Positions 28,421-37,458 of a stretch of DNA of 64,000 nt are shown in pieces. The position numbers were made by a program, and so were the translations under genes. Under the pieces are notes generated by a model that saw only the letters and a program-made list of their open reading frames with translations, searched no databases and was not told the origin of the DNA. Source of the DNA: Neobacillus sp. CF12 (GTDB lineage: Bacteria > Bacillota > Bacilli > Bacillales > Cytobacillaceae); assembly GCF_030348765.1 (NCBI RefSeq), contig NZ_JAUCEU010000007.1, positions 5,119,501-5,183,500 of the forward strand. Reading direction: 5' to 3'. Every line of letters starts with the position of its first letter. Within the stretch, counting starts at the first letter, position 1.

Positions 28421-28490
28421 ATTCACTATCGACAGGATCTGTGAATATGAAAAATGTGAAATATTTGTGAACAATTACCAATTAAAAAAA

Positions 28491-28521
28491 AGAATACTGC
28501 CATGTGATATTACACATTCTA
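28491..28521 (+). promoter_or_regulatory. Candidate sigma-G promoter of the SASP gene
   Basis: GAATA at 28492-28496 and CATTCTA at 28515-28521, separated by 18 bases. Both match the forespore sigma-G consensus (GHATR ... CATNHTA), 24 bases before the ribosome site of a SASP gene, where such a promoter is expected. Confidence 0.7.
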
Positions 28522-28544
28522 TACTCACAAGGAGGTGATATCAC

Positions 28545-28751
28545 ATGGCTAGTAACAACAACTCAAATCAATTACTTGTACCTGGTGTAGAACAAGCTCT
28601 TTCACAAATGAAATACGAAATTGCTTCTGAATTTGGTGTACAACTTGGTGGGGACACAACTTCACGCGCTAACGGTTCTGTTGGTGGTGAAATCACTAAG
28701 CGTTTAGTCGCAATGGCTGAGTCTCAATTAGGCGGCGGATTTTCACGATAA
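28545..28751 (+). CDS. Alpha/beta-type small acid-soluble spore protein
   Basis: 68 residues behind AAGGAGGTGAT. It has the two family signatures: YEIASEFGV, which contains the germination protease (GPR) cleavage site between Glu and Ile, and the C-terminal [16 protein letters not shown]. These proteins coat spore DNA, protect it from UV and heat, and are degraded to amino acids on germination. The place between thiI and the acyl-CoA synthetase gene matches sspA of B. subtilis. Terminator at 28772-28803. Confidence 0.96.
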   Translation: MASNNNSNQLLVPGVEQALSQMKYEIASEFGVQLGGDTTSRANGSVGGEITKRLVAMAESQLGGGFSR

Positions 28752-28771
28752 AAAATGAATAAGATGGCTAC

Positions 28772-28803
28772 AGAGAGTGGGATTTATCCCACTCTCTTTT
28801 TCC
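28772..28803 (+). terminator. Terminator of the SASP gene
   Basis: AGAGAGTGGGA / TCCCACTCTCT stem followed by a T-run. Confidence 0.88.
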
Positions 28804-28906
28804 TGTGCCAAAAATTCTATTTTCAGTATAATAATTTTAAATTTTTAAATAATTTTGTATAATAAGATTTGTGATGATGTTTTTATTTTGAGTGAGGGGG
28901 AGAAAC

Positions 28907-30490
28907 ATGAACCGTGAAGAATTGATCGCACCAGAAAGGTATAATCTTGTATCGGAAGTAGAACGTTTTGCAAAGGATCCAAACAGAATAGCATTAAAAT
29001 GGGAAAACGAACTAGGGGAAACGAAACAGGTTACATATGAAGAATTATTAAAAAGGGTGAACCGAGCGGGAAATGTTTTCACACAAAATGGATTGAAAAA
29101 AGGCGATGTAGTTTTAGTCATCATACCAAGACTAATTGAAGCCTACGTTGTTTACTTAGCAGCATTAAAAGCTGGACTAGTAGTTATTCCAAGTTCAGAA
29201 ATGCTTCGTGAGAAGGACCTCCAATACCGCATATCACATGGAGATGTAAGAGCAGTAATCAGTTATTACCCGTATGTTGACCAATTTGAAAATATTACTA
29301 GTCCAGAACCACTTTTAAAAGTTTCAGTTGGCGGACAGCAGGAAGGCTGGGTCCATTTAGAAGAAGAGATGAAAGCGGCTTCACAAAGTTTTGAACTTGC
29401 TGATACACTACGTGACGATATGGCATTTTTATCGTATACATCAGGGACGACTGGAAATCCAAAAGGAGTTGTTCATACACATGGATGGGCATTTGCCCAT
29501 TTGAAGACTGCAGCACCGAAGTGGCTTTGTATTGAAGAAGGTGATACTGTTTGGGCAACTGCAGCTCCTGGCTGGCAAAAGTGGATTTGGAGTCCATTCC
29601 TATCCGTGCTTGGTTCAGGAGGAACTGGGCTCGTGTACAACGGCAAATTTGAGCCGCAAAAATATCTAAGTCTACTAGAAAAATATTCCGTAAATGTCCT
29701 ATGCTGTACACCAACTGAATACCGGCTAATGGCCAAGGTAGAGAACCTAGATGAGTATAAATTACCTAGCCTTCATAGTGCAGTTTCTGCTGGAGAACCA
29801 CTTAATCGTGAGGTTATTGAAACATTTAAGAGACATTTTAATGTTGATGTTCGTGACGGCTATGGACAGACCGAAAATACATTGTTGGTTGGTGTCACCA
29901 AAGGAATGGAGTTGAAATCCGGCTCAATGGGCAAACCGACTCCGGGTAATCGGGTTGAAATTATCAATGAAGAAGGCGAAATCTGTTCTGTTGGGGAAGT
30001 AGGGGATATCGCCGTACACATTGAAACACCGGCTTTATTTAAAAATTATTATAAGGACCCAGAGAGAACGGCGATGCAATTCCGTGGTGATTACTATATA
30101 ACGGGTGATAAGGCGAAAAAAGATGAAGATGGTTACTTTTGGTTTGAAGGACGCGGAGATGATATTATCATTAGTTCGGGCTATACGATTGGACCTTTTG
30201 AAGTAGAGGATGCACTTGTAAAACATCCATTTGTTAAAGAATGTGCTGTTGTGGCAAGTCCTGATGAAATTCGTGGATTTATTGTAAAGGCATTTGTGGT
30301 ATTAAAAGAGGATGTTGACGTAAATAATCCTGAATTAACAAAAAAACTACAAGAGCATGTAAAAACACTAACTGCTCCTTATAAATATCCAAGAAAAATC
30401 GAGTATTTATCTGAACTGCCAAAAACAACCTCAGGGAAAATCCGACGAATTGAACTTCGTCAGCAAGAATTACAATCAATCAAACAATAG
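28907..30490 (+). CDS. mbcS: Short/branched-chain acyl-CoA synthetase (MbcS/YtcI type)
   Basis: 527 residues from the ATG at 28907, behind GAGGGGGAG; an upstream in-frame GTG has no proper site. ANL-family adenylating enzyme: P-loop LSYTSGTTGNPKGVVHTHG, GYGQTEN motif, the hinge region YYITGDKAKKDEDGYFWFEGRGDD, and the catalytic lysine in TTSGKIRR near the C-terminus. It converts a carboxylic acid, ATP and CoA to acyl-CoA. The position next to the SASP gene and nadK matches ytcI of B. subtilis; in related Firmicutes the enzyme activates 2-methylbutyrate and isobutyrate for branched-chain lipid synthesis. The substrate here is inferred. Confidence 0.85.
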   Translation: MNREELIAPERYNLVSEVERFAKDPNRIALKWENELGETKQVTYEELLKRVNRAGNVFTQNGLKKGDVVLVIIPRLIEAYVVYLAALKAGLVVIPSSEMLREKDLQYRISHGDVRAVISYYPYVDQFENITSPEPLLKVSVGGQQEGWVHLEEEMKAASQSFELADTLRDDMAFLSYTSGTTGNPKGVVHTHGWAFAHLKTAAPKWLCIEEGDTVWATAAPGWQKWIWSPFLSVLGSGGTGLVYNGKFEPQKYLSLLEKYSVNVLCCTPTEYRLMAKVENLDEYKLPSLHSAVSAGEPLNREVIETFKRHFNVDVRDGYGQTENTLLVGVTKGMELKSGSMGKPTPGNRVEIINEEGEICSVGEVGDIAVHIETPALFKNYYKDPERTAMQFRGDYYITGDKAKKDEDGYFWFEGRGDDIIISSGYTIGPFEVEDALVKHPFVKECAVVASPDEIRGFIVKAFVVLKEDVDVNNPELTKKLQEHVKTLTAPYKYPRKIEYLSELPKTTSGKIRRIELRQQELQSIKQ

Positions 30491-30499
30491 AATAGATAA

Positions 30500-30540
30500 A
30501 AAGAAAGGCTGTCGATAAAAATTGACAGCCTTTTTGCTTT
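30500..30540. terminator. Bidirectional terminator between mbcS and nadK
   Basis: AAAGGCTGTCGAT / TTGACAGCCTTT stem flanked by A- and T-rich runs, serving both convergent genes. Confidence 0.8.
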
Positions 30541-31344
30541 TTATAAAAATGTTCTCTTAACTTTCTCCCAGAAGGAATTATCTTTAAGTTTAAGGGTTTT
30601 GATTTTTTTATCACTGAGTTTAATTTGGATTTTTTCAACATGGCGAATACTTATCGCCTCATTGTCCAATCCCATAGTAGGATGCTCGTTGCCCTCAGTA
30701 GAAATCACCTTAATCGTAAGTGAGCGTTCTCCGCCTATAACAAACGGTGCACCTAATGTCCGGTACTTGTTATTATTAATGGAAGCCACTTCACTTATCT
30801 GCATACAGGAAATTAACGGATCTACAACTGCTCCATTTACAGATTTATTATAAGCAGTACTTCCAGTTGGTGTAGCAACGATTAATCCATCTCCACGAAA
30901 CGTTTCAAAATGCAGGTCATTAATAAAAACATCTAATTCAAGTGTTTTTATGATGGAGGAGCGAATACTAAATTCATTCAGGCATGGAAAAGTACCTTGT
31001 CCGTCTACCGATACTTCTATAAAAGGATAGCGGCGTACCTTTAACTGTTCACTTGAAACTGCCTCCACCATTTTAGAAGAATCTGAAATTTTGAAGTCAC
31101 AATACATACTTAAACTATCCTTTGTTGTGATTCCTCCGTAAAGAACATCATCACGAAAACCTGTTTTTCTTACAGCTTGGAGGAATGTACCGTCATCACC
31201 AATGCTAGCAATGATATTGGCATCGCGGTGGTCATTTACAATCGTTAAACCATACTTCTCTGCATACTCATCTAAATTACCAACCTTGGCTAAAGTGTCT
31301 TGATCCAGGTGGTGATAAAAATAGATATTACGTCTATGTCCCAT
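30541..31344 (-). CDS. nadK: NAD kinase (second Bacillus type)
   Basis: 267 residues, taking the ATG at 31344 that is 6 bases from GGAGG, rather than an in-frame upstream ATG. It phosphorylates NAD to NADP with ATP. The family's GGDG motif appears as GDDG in ASIGDDGTFLQ; that substitution is also known to me from other Bacillus NadK2-type enzymes, so it is not a defect. Also visible are the CLNEFSIRSS, FRGDGLIVATPTGSTAYN and GAVVDPLI motifs and the conserved C-terminal KDNSFWEKVKRTFL. It corresponds to ytdI by position. Confidence 0.94.
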   Translation of the reverse strand: MGHRRNIYFYHHLDQDTLAKVGNLDEYAEKYGLTIVNDHRDANIIASIGDDGTFLQAVRKTGFRDDVLYGGITTKDSLSMYCDFKISDSSKMVEAVSSEQLKVRRYPFIEVSVDGQGTFPCLNEFSIRSSIIKTLELDVFINDLHFETFRGDGLIVATPTGSTAYNKSVNGAVVDPLISCMQISEVASINNNKYRTLGAPFVIGGERSLTIKVISTEGNEHPTMGLDNEAISIRHVEKIQIKLSDKKIKTLKLKDNSFWEKVKRTFL

Positions 31345-31503
31345 AGTGACCTCCAAATTTTGGTTATGAATTTGTAAATTTAGCCCATTAATCTTTTGAT
31401 TTTTGATAAACTAAGGTAGTCTTCATTAATTTTAGCATTATTTAGAAATAAAATTAAATTAAGTAAGAACAATTTAATGAATAGTACAAGGAGGACTCTC
31501 AAC

Positions 31504-32514
31504 ATGAATGGGAAACGCTGGGCCGCTCTTGGAATTGCTGCGGCATTATTTTTTGTATCAGTCATGATTAATTTTTTATCTGCATTTGCTTTTAAAGGTG
31601 TTGAAACAGATATAGGCGAGCTTTTAGCAGCATCAGAACTTCCTTTCACGGAGGAAATTGTGGAGGAAGGGAATGAAATGAAAAAGATTGCTGTCCTCGA
31701 TGTTGATGGTGTTATTCAGGACACAACGGATGCAGAGTCTTTATTTCAAGCAGCAGGATACAATCATCAAGGATTTATGAAAAAATTAGATTACATAAAA
31801 GACGATGATACCATAAAAGGAATTATTCTTAAGGTTAACTCTCCGGGTGGTGGAGTCGTTGAAAGTGCTGAAATTCACGATAAACTTGTAGAAATCCAAC
31901 AGGAAACAAAGAAACCAGTTTATGTTTCGATGGGCTCTATGGCTGCTTCTGGAGGTTATTATATAGCCGCTCCTGCTAAAAAGATTTATGCAAGTGAAGA
32001 AACGCTAACAGGTTCTCTTGGGGTGATCATGCAAGGAATCAATTATGAAGGGTTAGCCGATAAGTATGGGGTAGATTTTGTAACCATCAAAAGTGGTCAA
32101 TATAAAGATATTATGAGTCCAACACGACAAATGACAGAGGAAGAACGGCAAATCCTCCAGAAGATGATCGACAATTCCTATGAGGGATTTGTTAAAGTAA
32201 TTTCCGACGGAAGAAAGATGACTCCTGAACAGGTAAAGAAGATTGCAGATGGAAGAATCTACGATGGAAGACAGGCAAAAGAGCTAAACTTAATTGATGG
32301 TTTTGGTTACTTAGAAGATGTCATTGAGCAGATGAAGGAACAGGAGAAACTAAAAGACGCCAAGGTTGTCCGCTTTACCGATGCAATGGGCTTTGGTTCA
32401 TTGTTAAATTTAAAGGTTCAAAAATTTATAGGTGCTGATAGTGAGATGGCTGGACTTATGGATATCTTATCAAGACCCAATTCTCCACGTCTAATGTATT
32501 TGTATGCAGAGTAG
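31504..32514 (+). CDS. sppA: Signal peptide peptidase SppA
   Basis: 336 residues from the ATG at 31504, behind AAGGAGG. One N-terminal membrane helix (about 5-25) is followed by an S49 (ClpP-fold) domain. The catalytic Ser149 lies in MGSMAASGGYY and Lys201 in SGQYKDIMSP, 52 residues apart as in B. subtilis SppA (S147/K199). It degrades signal-peptide remnants and membrane peptides and is linked to cell-envelope stress resistance. Fourteen bases separate it from yteJ, whose product inhibits it. Confidence 0.95.
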   Translation: MNGKRWAALGIAAALFFVSVMINFLSAFAFKGVETDIGELLAASELPFTEEIVEEGNEMKKIAVLDVDGVIQDTTDAESLFQAAGYNHQGFMKKLDYIKDDDTIKGIILKVNSPGGGVVESAEIHDKLVEIQQETKKPVYVSMGSMAASGGYYIAAPAKKIYASEETLTGSLGVIMQGINYEGLADKYGVDFVTIKSGQYKDIMSPTRQMTEEERQILQKMIDNSYEGFVKVISDGRKMTPEQVKKIADGRIYDGRQAKELNLIDGFGYLEDVIEQMKEQEKLKDAKVVRFTDAMGFGSLLNLKVQKFIGADSEMAGLMDILSRPNSPRLMYLYAE

Positions 32515-32527
32515 GGGGGAACTGTAG

Positions 32528-33025
32528 ATGGAAAATGAAAATCAAATAATGATAAATGAATCTGCAAAAAACGATGAACAATCAACAGTAAATGAACCTA
32601 CTGCTGTTTCCATTCGGTATGCAGGATTTTGGATGCGGTTTTGGGCTTACCTTCTAGATTTAATTGTTGTGGGGAGTATAGAGCGCTTAATCATAAAGCC
32701 TCTATTCCGTATGCTTGAAATTCCTTTAGTAGAATTTAATATGTTTGCTCCGATTTCGATAGCATCAGCGATCATTTTTTATTTGTATTTCGTGTTAATG
32801 ACAAAATACTTTAATCAGACTCTTGGAAAAATGGTATTTGGAATAAAAGTAATTGATTTGAAAAATGACAAATTATCTTGGGGAACGATCCTTTTTCGTG
32901 AATGGATTGGCAGGTTTATCTCTGTAACAGTGGTTATAGGATATGTCATAGTCGCTTTTTTGCCCAAAAAACAAGGTCTTCACGATCTATTTACAGACAC
33001 ATCAGTGGTTCATGTTGAACGATAA
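32528..33025 (+). CDS. yteJ: RDD-family membrane protein, SppA inhibitor type (YteJ/SppI)
   Basis: 165 residues with an acidic/polar cytoplasmic N-terminus of about 30 residues, then an RDD domain with three hydrophobic helices. The signature R-x-x-A-Y-L-L-D (RFWAYLLDLIVVG) and the GKMVFGIKV and FREWIGRFIS motifs are present. In B. subtilis the yteJ product forms a membrane complex with SppA and restrains its protease activity; order and spacing are the same here. It is followed by a strong terminator, which makes sppA-yteJ a two-gene operon. Confidence 0.88.
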   Translation: MENENQIMINESAKNDEQSTVNEPTAVSIRYAGFWMRFWAYLLDLIVVGSIERLIIKPLFRMLEIPLVEFNMFAPISIASAIIFYLYFVLMTKYFNQTLGKMVFGIKVIDLKNDKLSWGTILFREWIGRFISVTVVIGYVIVAFLPKKQGLHDLFTDTSVVHVER

Positions 33026-33066
33026 ATTAGACTCGCTAACGATACGTTAGCGGGTTTATTTTTTGC
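33024..33066 (+). terminator. Terminator of sppA-yteJ
   Basis: ACTCGCTAACG / CGTTAGCGGGT stem followed by TTTATTTTTT. Confidence 0.85.
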
Positions 33067-33097
33067 TGATAAGGTGATACTAATAGGCTGAAAGGGT

Positions 33098-33796
33098 GTG
33101 AAAAAATTGATTTGGCTATATATAGCCCTTATTACTATTATTATTTTATTTCTACTAATCATTTTTTCGAAGTTAACCATCCGTATTAATTTTTTTCACC
33201 ATAATGATAACGATGAATTAAAAGTTGAGTTTAGAATTTGGTTCGGGTTAATTAAATACAAAATGAACGTCCCTTTAATAAAAATCGACGATGACTCACC
33301 GAGTATGGTCGTAAAGGGTAGTACGCAAATGGGAGACTCTACTGAAAAAAACGCGACGAATGTAGAGCAAATTACCAAGGATGATATTATGTCAAAATTG
33401 ACAAACGCCGAAGAAATCATCCAGCATGTTTTTAAACTGAATGTTATCGTAAGTAAATTTTTAAAAAGAGTAGTAATCAAACATTTTGAATGGCATTCAT
33501 TAGTCGGTTTAGGGGATGCCGCACACACAGGCACAATTACTGGTGCCCTATGGTCGATTAAAGGGGGCATCATAGGCATGTTAAGTAACTTTATGAGGCT
33601 GAAGGAAATGCCCGTTTTATCGGTGACCCCGCACTTTCAATTGGCCATTATCCAAACTCATCTCAAATGTATTATTCAGTTTCGTATCGGGTATGCTATT
33701 TTAGCAGGATTAAAACTGATTAAATTCTGGAAGGGCGGACGCCCGAATTTCAAAACGAATGCTGCCTATTCGAAGGAAAAAACTAAAACCGTTTAA
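33098..33796 (+). CDS. ytfI: DUF2953 membrane protein (YtfI)
   Basis: 232 residues if started at GTG 33098; a TTG at 33107 is better spaced from AAAGGG and could be the true start. One N-terminal hydrophobic helix (about 4-24) is followed by a domain typical of DUF2953 (RIWFGLIKYKMNVPLIKID ... EWHSLVGLGDAAHTGTITGALWSIKGGIIG). In spore formers it sits directly before ytfJ, as here (18-base gap), and is thought to act in sporulation. Its biochemical role is unknown to me. Confidence 0.85.
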   Translation: MKKLIWLYIALITIIILFLLIIFSKLTIRINFFHHNDNDELKVEFRIWFGLIKYKMNVPLIKIDDDSPSMVVKGSTQMGDSTEKNATNVEQITKDDIMSKLTNAEEIIQHVFKLNVIVSKFLKRVVIKHFEWHSLVGLGDAAHTGTITGALWSIKGGIIGMLSNFMRLKEMPVLSVTPHFQLAIIQTHLKCIIQFRIGYAILAGLKLIKFWKGGRPNFKTNAAYSKEKTKTV

Positions 33797-33814
33797 AAAG
33801 AGGAGGAAACAGCC

Positions 33815-34297
33815 ATGTCTGAACATCCAATTCAAGGTTTAATGACAACTGCTATGGAAAGTTTAAAAGAAATGATTGACGTTAATACGATTATTGGCGA
33901 TCCTGTTGAAACTCCAGATGGAAGCGTAATACTTACCGTCTCAAAAGTAGGCTTTGGATTTGCGGCAGGTGGAAGTGAATTTAAACTAGATAGCTCCGGA
34001 TCTAAAAGCCAAGATCAAGGGCAAGGGCAAGGACAACCAAAACTTCCATTCGGTGGTGGTAGCGGAGGAGGGGTCTCTATTACTCCAATTGCTTTTTTAA
34101 TAGTTAATTCTCAAGGAGTAAAAATGCTTCATCTTGATGAAAGTACTCATCTCTATGAAAAGATATTAGAAATGGCGCCACAAGCAGTGGATAAGATTCA
34201 GCAAATGTTCTCGAAGAAAAATGAGCAGCAGGGTTCCAAGCAAAACGCGGGTCAATCCAAACAATCAGAACCTCAAAAGCAAGAATTTGATATTTAG
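33815..34297 (+). CDS. ytfJ: GerW/YtfJ-family sporulation protein
   Basis: 160 residues, ATG start behind AGAGGAGG. It starts with the family signature PIQGLMTTAMESLKEMIDVNTIIGDPVETPDGSVILTVSKVGFGFAAGGSEF, followed by a glycine- and glutamine-rich linker (residues about 68-90), a second conserved block with GGGSGGGVSITPIAFLIV, and a low-complexity Gln/Lys tail. In B. subtilis the protein (GerW) is sporulation-specific and needed for proper L-alanine germination. Forms an operon with ytfI. Confidence 0.93.
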   Translation: MSEHPIQGLMTTAMESLKEMIDVNTIIGDPVETPDGSVILTVSKVGFGFAAGGSEFKLDSSGSKSQDQGQGQGQPKLPFGGGSGGGVSITPIAFLIVNSQGVKMLHLDESTHLYEKILEMAPQAVDKIQQMFSKKNEQQGSKQNAGQSKQSEPQKQEFDI

Positions 34298-34343
34298 GTA
34301 AAAAGGTTAATCTTCCAAATTAAACGGAAGGTTAACTTTTTTC
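34298..34343 (+). terminator. Terminator of ytfI-ytfJ
   Basis: AAGGTTAATCTTCC / GGAAGGTTAACTT stem and a T-run. Confidence 0.8.
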
Positions 34344-34427
34344 GTGAAGGTAAGAGCTTAAATCATTGCAAAAAAAATTCTGAAAAGATATATTTACACT
34401 GTACATAATTGAAATGAATGCGATATA

Positions 34428-34450
34428 TTTCGTATTTGTTCCGTACGAAA
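34428..34450. promoter_or_regulatory. Inverted repeat upstream of tpx
   Basis: TTTCGTA, nine bases, TACGAAA, ending one base before the AAGGAGG ribosome site of tpx. It could be an operator or an mRNA hairpin that covers the ribosome site. No known regulator box is recognised. Confidence 0.35.
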
Positions 34451-34465
34451 AAGGAGGATGTTTAA

Positions 34466-34966
34466 ATGGCAAACGTAACTTTTAAGGGGAACCCAGTAAC
34501 ATTGCTAGGAAACGAAGTAAAGGTGGGCGACAAAGCTCCTAATTTCAGCGTGTTGGCAAATGATTTATCACCTGTAACGCTAGAAAATACAAAAGGGCAG
34601 GTTCGCCTGATTAGCGCTGTTCCTTCTTTAGATACTGGCGTATGTGATGCTGAAACACGTCGTTTTAATGAAGAAGCAAATGGCCTTGGGGATGTTAAAA
34701 TCTTAACTGTCAGTGTTGACTTACCATTTGCACAAAAACGCTGGTGTGGAGCAAACGGTATTGAAAATGTCCAAACATTATCTGACCATCGTGATCTTTC
34801 TTTTGGAGAAGCATATGGTGTTGCGATTCAAGAGTTAAGATTATTGGCTCGTGCAGTTTTTGTTGTGGATTCAACTGATACTGTTACTTATGTAGAATAT
34901 GTAAGTGAGGCAACAAATCACCCGAACTATGAAGCAGCACTTGAAGCAGCTAGAAACGCAAAGTAA
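34466..34966 (+). CDS. tpx: Thiol peroxidase (atypical 2-Cys peroxiredoxin)
   Basis: 166 residues, the Tpx length, behind AAAGGAGG. It has the peroxidatic Cys60 in SLDTGVCDAETRRF and the resolving Cys94 in KRWCGANG, with the Tpx N-terminus VTFKGNPVTLLGNEVKVGDKAPNF. It reduces hydroperoxides with thioredoxin. Same order as B. subtilis (ytfJ, tpx, ytxK, ackA). It has its own terminator. Confidence 0.97.
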   Translation: MANVTFKGNPVTLLGNEVKVGDKAPNFSVLANDLSPVTLENTKGQVRLISAVPSLDTGVCDAETRRFNEEANGLGDVKILTVSVDLPFAQKRWCGANGIENVQTLSDHRDLSFGEAYGVAIQELRLLARAVFVVDSTDTVTYVEYVSEATNHPNYEAALEAARNAK

Positions 34967-34975
34967 TTTTTAATG

Positions 34976-35020
34976 ACGATAGAAGGCCTCGTCAATCGAT
35001 GAGGCCTTTTTATTTATTTT
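34976..35020 (+). terminator. Terminator of tpx
   Basis: AAGGCCTCG / CGATGAGGCCTT stem followed by TTTATTT. Confidence 0.85.
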
Positions 35021-35033
35021 AGGAGGTGCAAGT

Positions 35034-36017
35034 ATGAATATGGCTCCCGTAGAGCAACTTTTCACATTATTTAATGAAACTGCTATTGTCTTACAGGAAG
35101 AACTATCATGTACATATTTAGAAGCGTTAGCCGAAACTGGTGAGAATTTATTTCATGGTTCGGTTCTCCAGGATGAATTAAGTGAGGTAACGGAAAAAAG
35201 ACTTAAAAAACAATATATGGAAGTGAATTTAGGCAGCTTTACAAAAGAAGAAATACGAAAAGCCTATCAGCTCGTCATCTTAAAAGGTATGAAAGAAAGT
35301 GTGCAGCCTAACCATCAAATGACTCCAGATAGCGTAGGAATGTTACTCAGCTATCTAGTAGATAAATTTATGCAACAGCCATCTTTCCGCTTGTTAGACC
35401 CTGTGATTGGAACTGGAAATTTAGTAACAACCGTTTTAAATCAGTTGCAAAAAAATGTACAAAGTGTTGGGATTGAGATAGATGACCTATTAATAAAACT
35501 TGCCTATGTGAACGCAAATCTACAAGAGCATCCGATTGAACTATTTAACCAAGATAGTCTTGAGCCTTTATTTATTGACCCGGTTGATGCCGTAATAGCA
35601 GATTTGCCTATAGGGTTTTATCCGAATGATGTTCGTGCATCAGATTACCAATTAAAGGCGGAGGAAGGACACTCTTATGCACATCATTTATTAATGGAGC
35701 AAAGTGTCAAGCACACAAAGCAGGGAGGATATTTATTTTTTATCATTCCAAATGGTTTATTTGAAAGTGACCAGGCCCATCAGCTTCGTGAATATTTTAA
35801 AGAAGAGGTCATTATTCAAGGTGTACTTCAGCTGCCAGTGAGTATGTTTAACAATAAAAATGCTGCCAAGAGTATTTTGATACTCCAAAAGAAAGGTGAA
35901 GGTATTGTTGCGCCAAAACAGGCATTGCTTGTCAATTTACCAAGCCTATCTAGCGTTGTTGAGATGGACAATATTTTGAAAAATATTGATAAATGGTTTC
36001 AAGATAATAAGCGATAA
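35034..36017 (+). CDS. ytxK: YtxK, HsdM-like class I methyltransferase
   Basis: 327 residues, ATG start behind TAGGAGGTG. A helical N-terminal part (about 1-95) precedes a Rossmann-fold SAM domain: motif I appears as LLDPVIGTGNLVTTVL and the usual NPPY motif is replaced by ADLPIGFYP. That pattern is characteristic of YtxK, which resembles the M subunit of type I restriction systems but stands alone with no S or R subunit. Always found between tpx and ackA in Bacillus; the substrate is unknown. Confidence 0.9.
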   Translation: MNMAPVEQLFTLFNETAIVLQEELSCTYLEALAETGENLFHGSVLQDELSEVTEKRLKKQYMEVNLGSFTKEEIRKAYQLVILKGMKESVQPNHQMTPDSVGMLLSYLVDKFMQQPSFRLLDPVIGTGNLVTTVLNQLQKNVQSVGIEIDDLLIKLAYVNANLQEHPIELFNQDSLEPLFIDPVDAVIADLPIGFYPNDVRASDYQLKAEEGHSYAHHLLMEQSVKHTKQGGYLFFIIPNGLFESDQAHQLREYFKEEVIIQGVLQLPVSMFNNKNAAKSILILQKKGEGIVAPKQALLVNLPSLSSVVEMDNILKNIDKWFQDNKR

Positions 36018-36051
36018 AACCGTGTGGAGACCGGTTTTATCGCTTTTTTAA
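36010..36051 (+). terminator. Terminator of ytxK
   Basis: GCGATAAAACCG / CGGTTTTATCGC stem with a T-run; the stem includes the ytxK stop codon. Confidence 0.88.
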
Positions 36052-36095
36052 GTTTGTAAAACAATTAGAATAATGTGAATAAATTTTCATTTTGG

Positions 36096-36110
36096 AGGTA
36101 ACCGTTTCCA
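36096..36110. promoter_or_regulatory. cre site upstream of ackA (activating position)
   Basis: AGGTAACCGTTTCCA fits WTGNAANCGNWNNCW with a single mismatch. It lies 13 bases upstream of the -35 box of the candidate ackA promoter, the arrangement by which CcpA activates ackA in B. subtilis. Confidence 0.7.
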
Positions 36111-36123
36111 TCCAATTTCCTCC

Positions 36124-36152
36124 TTGAAATGTAATATATACAGTGATTAAAT
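36124..36152 (+). promoter_or_regulatory. Candidate promoter of ackA
   Basis: TTGAAA (36124-36129), 17-base spacer, TTAAAT (36147-36152). Confidence 0.5.
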
Positions 36153-36261
36153 GAGGTGATGAGAGCAATAAACGATGTCAGTTTCGCGCAAAATAACCTT
36201 GTACGAAAAAAAGGACCTTCCCCGAACCGATGTTGTTTATATAAAAGGAGCGGTAAACGAA

Positions 36262-37449
36262 ATGTCTAAAATAATTGCAATTAATGCCGGCAGTTCTTCT
36301 TTGAAGTTTCAATTATTTGAAATGCCGACTGAAGAAGTGATAACAAAAGGACTAATTGAAAGAATCGGAATAAACGATTCCATATTCACCATCTCGGTTA
36401 ATGGTGAAAAAATTACAGAAACAACGGATATTCCTGATCATGAAGTAGCTGTAAAAATGTTGCTTGATAAGCTTACTACTTTAGGTATTATTCAATCATT
36501 AAATGAAATTGAAGGAATTGGACATCGAGTGGTTCATGGCGGTGAAGAGTTTAGTGATTCCGCTCTTATTACAGAAGAAGTTCTTAATAAGATTGAAGAA
36601 CTTTCAGAATTAGCACCATTGCATAATCCTGCAAACGTTACAGGAATTAAGGCCTTTAAAGGTGTTCTTCCTAATGTTCCAGCGGTTGCGGTATTTGATA
36701 CAGCGTTTCATCAAACAATGCCAGAAAGTTCATATCTCTATAGTCTTCCATATGAATACTATGAAAAATATGGTATTCGTAAATATGGTTTCCATGGTAC
36801 GAGTCATAAATATGTTTCGCAGCGTGCAGCTGAACTTTTAGGCCGTCCGGTTGAACAGCTTCGACTGCTTTCTTGTCATTTAGGTAATGGAGCAAGTATT
36901 GCTGCCATTGAAGGCGGTAAATCCATTGATACATCAATGGGCTTTACACCACTTGCCGGTGTTACGATGGGAACTCGTTCAGGGAATATTGACCCTGCAT
37001 TAATTCCATTCATTATGGAAAAAACAAATAAAACAGCAGAAGAAGTACTTGATGTTTTAAATAAAGAGAGTGGTATGTTAGGCGTTTCTGGTTTCTCAAG
37101 TGATTTACGCGACATTGAAATTGAAGCACGTAATGGTAATGAACGAGCCCAGCTTGCATTGGATGTTTTTGCTAACCGAATTCATAAATATGTTGGTTCA
37201 TATGCTTCACGTATGTATGGAGTAGATGCAATTATTTTTACGGCGGGTATCGGTGAAAACAGTGATGTCGTTCGTGAAAAGGTCTTAAAGGGGCTAGAAT
37301 TTATGGGTGTTTATTGGGACCCTGCTTTAAATAAAATCAGAGGTGAGGAAAGGTTTATTAACTATCCGCACTCACCTGTTAAAGTAATTGTAATACCTAC
37401 TAACGAAGAAGTAATGATTGCTCGCGACGTCGTTCGTTTAGCACAATAA
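36262..37449 (+). CDS. ackA: Acetate kinase
   Basis: 395 residues from the ATG at 36262, the exact length of Bacillus AckA. The open frame extends 29 codons upstream but without family similarity. Signature motifs are the N-terminal [22 protein letters not shown], the acetokinase block [16 protein letters not shown] and [11 protein letters not shown]. It interconverts acetyl phosphate and ADP with acetate and ATP, the overflow route during rapid growth on sugar. The cre site upstream suggests CcpA activation. Monocistronic with a terminator at 37459-37500. Confidence 0.97.
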   Translation: MSKIIAINAGSSSLKFQLFEMPTEEVITKGLIERIGINDSIFTISVNGEKITETTDIPDHEVAVKMLLDKLTTLGIIQSLNEIEGIGHRVVHGGEEFSDSALITEEVLNKIEELSELAPLHNPANVTGIKAFKGVLPNVPAVAVFDTAFHQTMPESSYLYSLPYEYYEKYGIRKYGFHGTSHKYVSQRAAELLGRPVEQLRLLSCHLGNGASIAAIEGGKSIDTSMGFTPLAGVTMGTRSGNIDPALIPFIMEKTNKTAEEVLDVLNKESGMLGVSGFSSDLRDIEIEARNGNERAQLALDVFANRIHKYVGSYASRMYGVDAIIFTAGIGENSDVVREKVLKGLEFMGVYWDPALNKIRGEERFINYPHSPVKVIVIPTNEEVMIARDVVRLAQ

Positions 37450-37458
37450 TCTAGTTAA

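Noticed and set aside
28194..28481. Several open frames on both strands of about 70-95 codons
   Set aside because: They coincide with the GC-rich dispersed repeat, which opens all frames; no ribosome sites and no protein family.
31180..31200. Loss of the GGDG motif in NAD kinase (GDDG)
   Set aside because: The same substitution is familiar from other Bacillus NadK2-type enzymes, and all other motifs are intact, so it is not evidence of inactivity.
36175..36261. 29-codon N-terminal extension of AckA
   Set aside because: Not similar to the family, and the internal ATG at 36262 has a proper ribosome site and gives the standard 395 residues.
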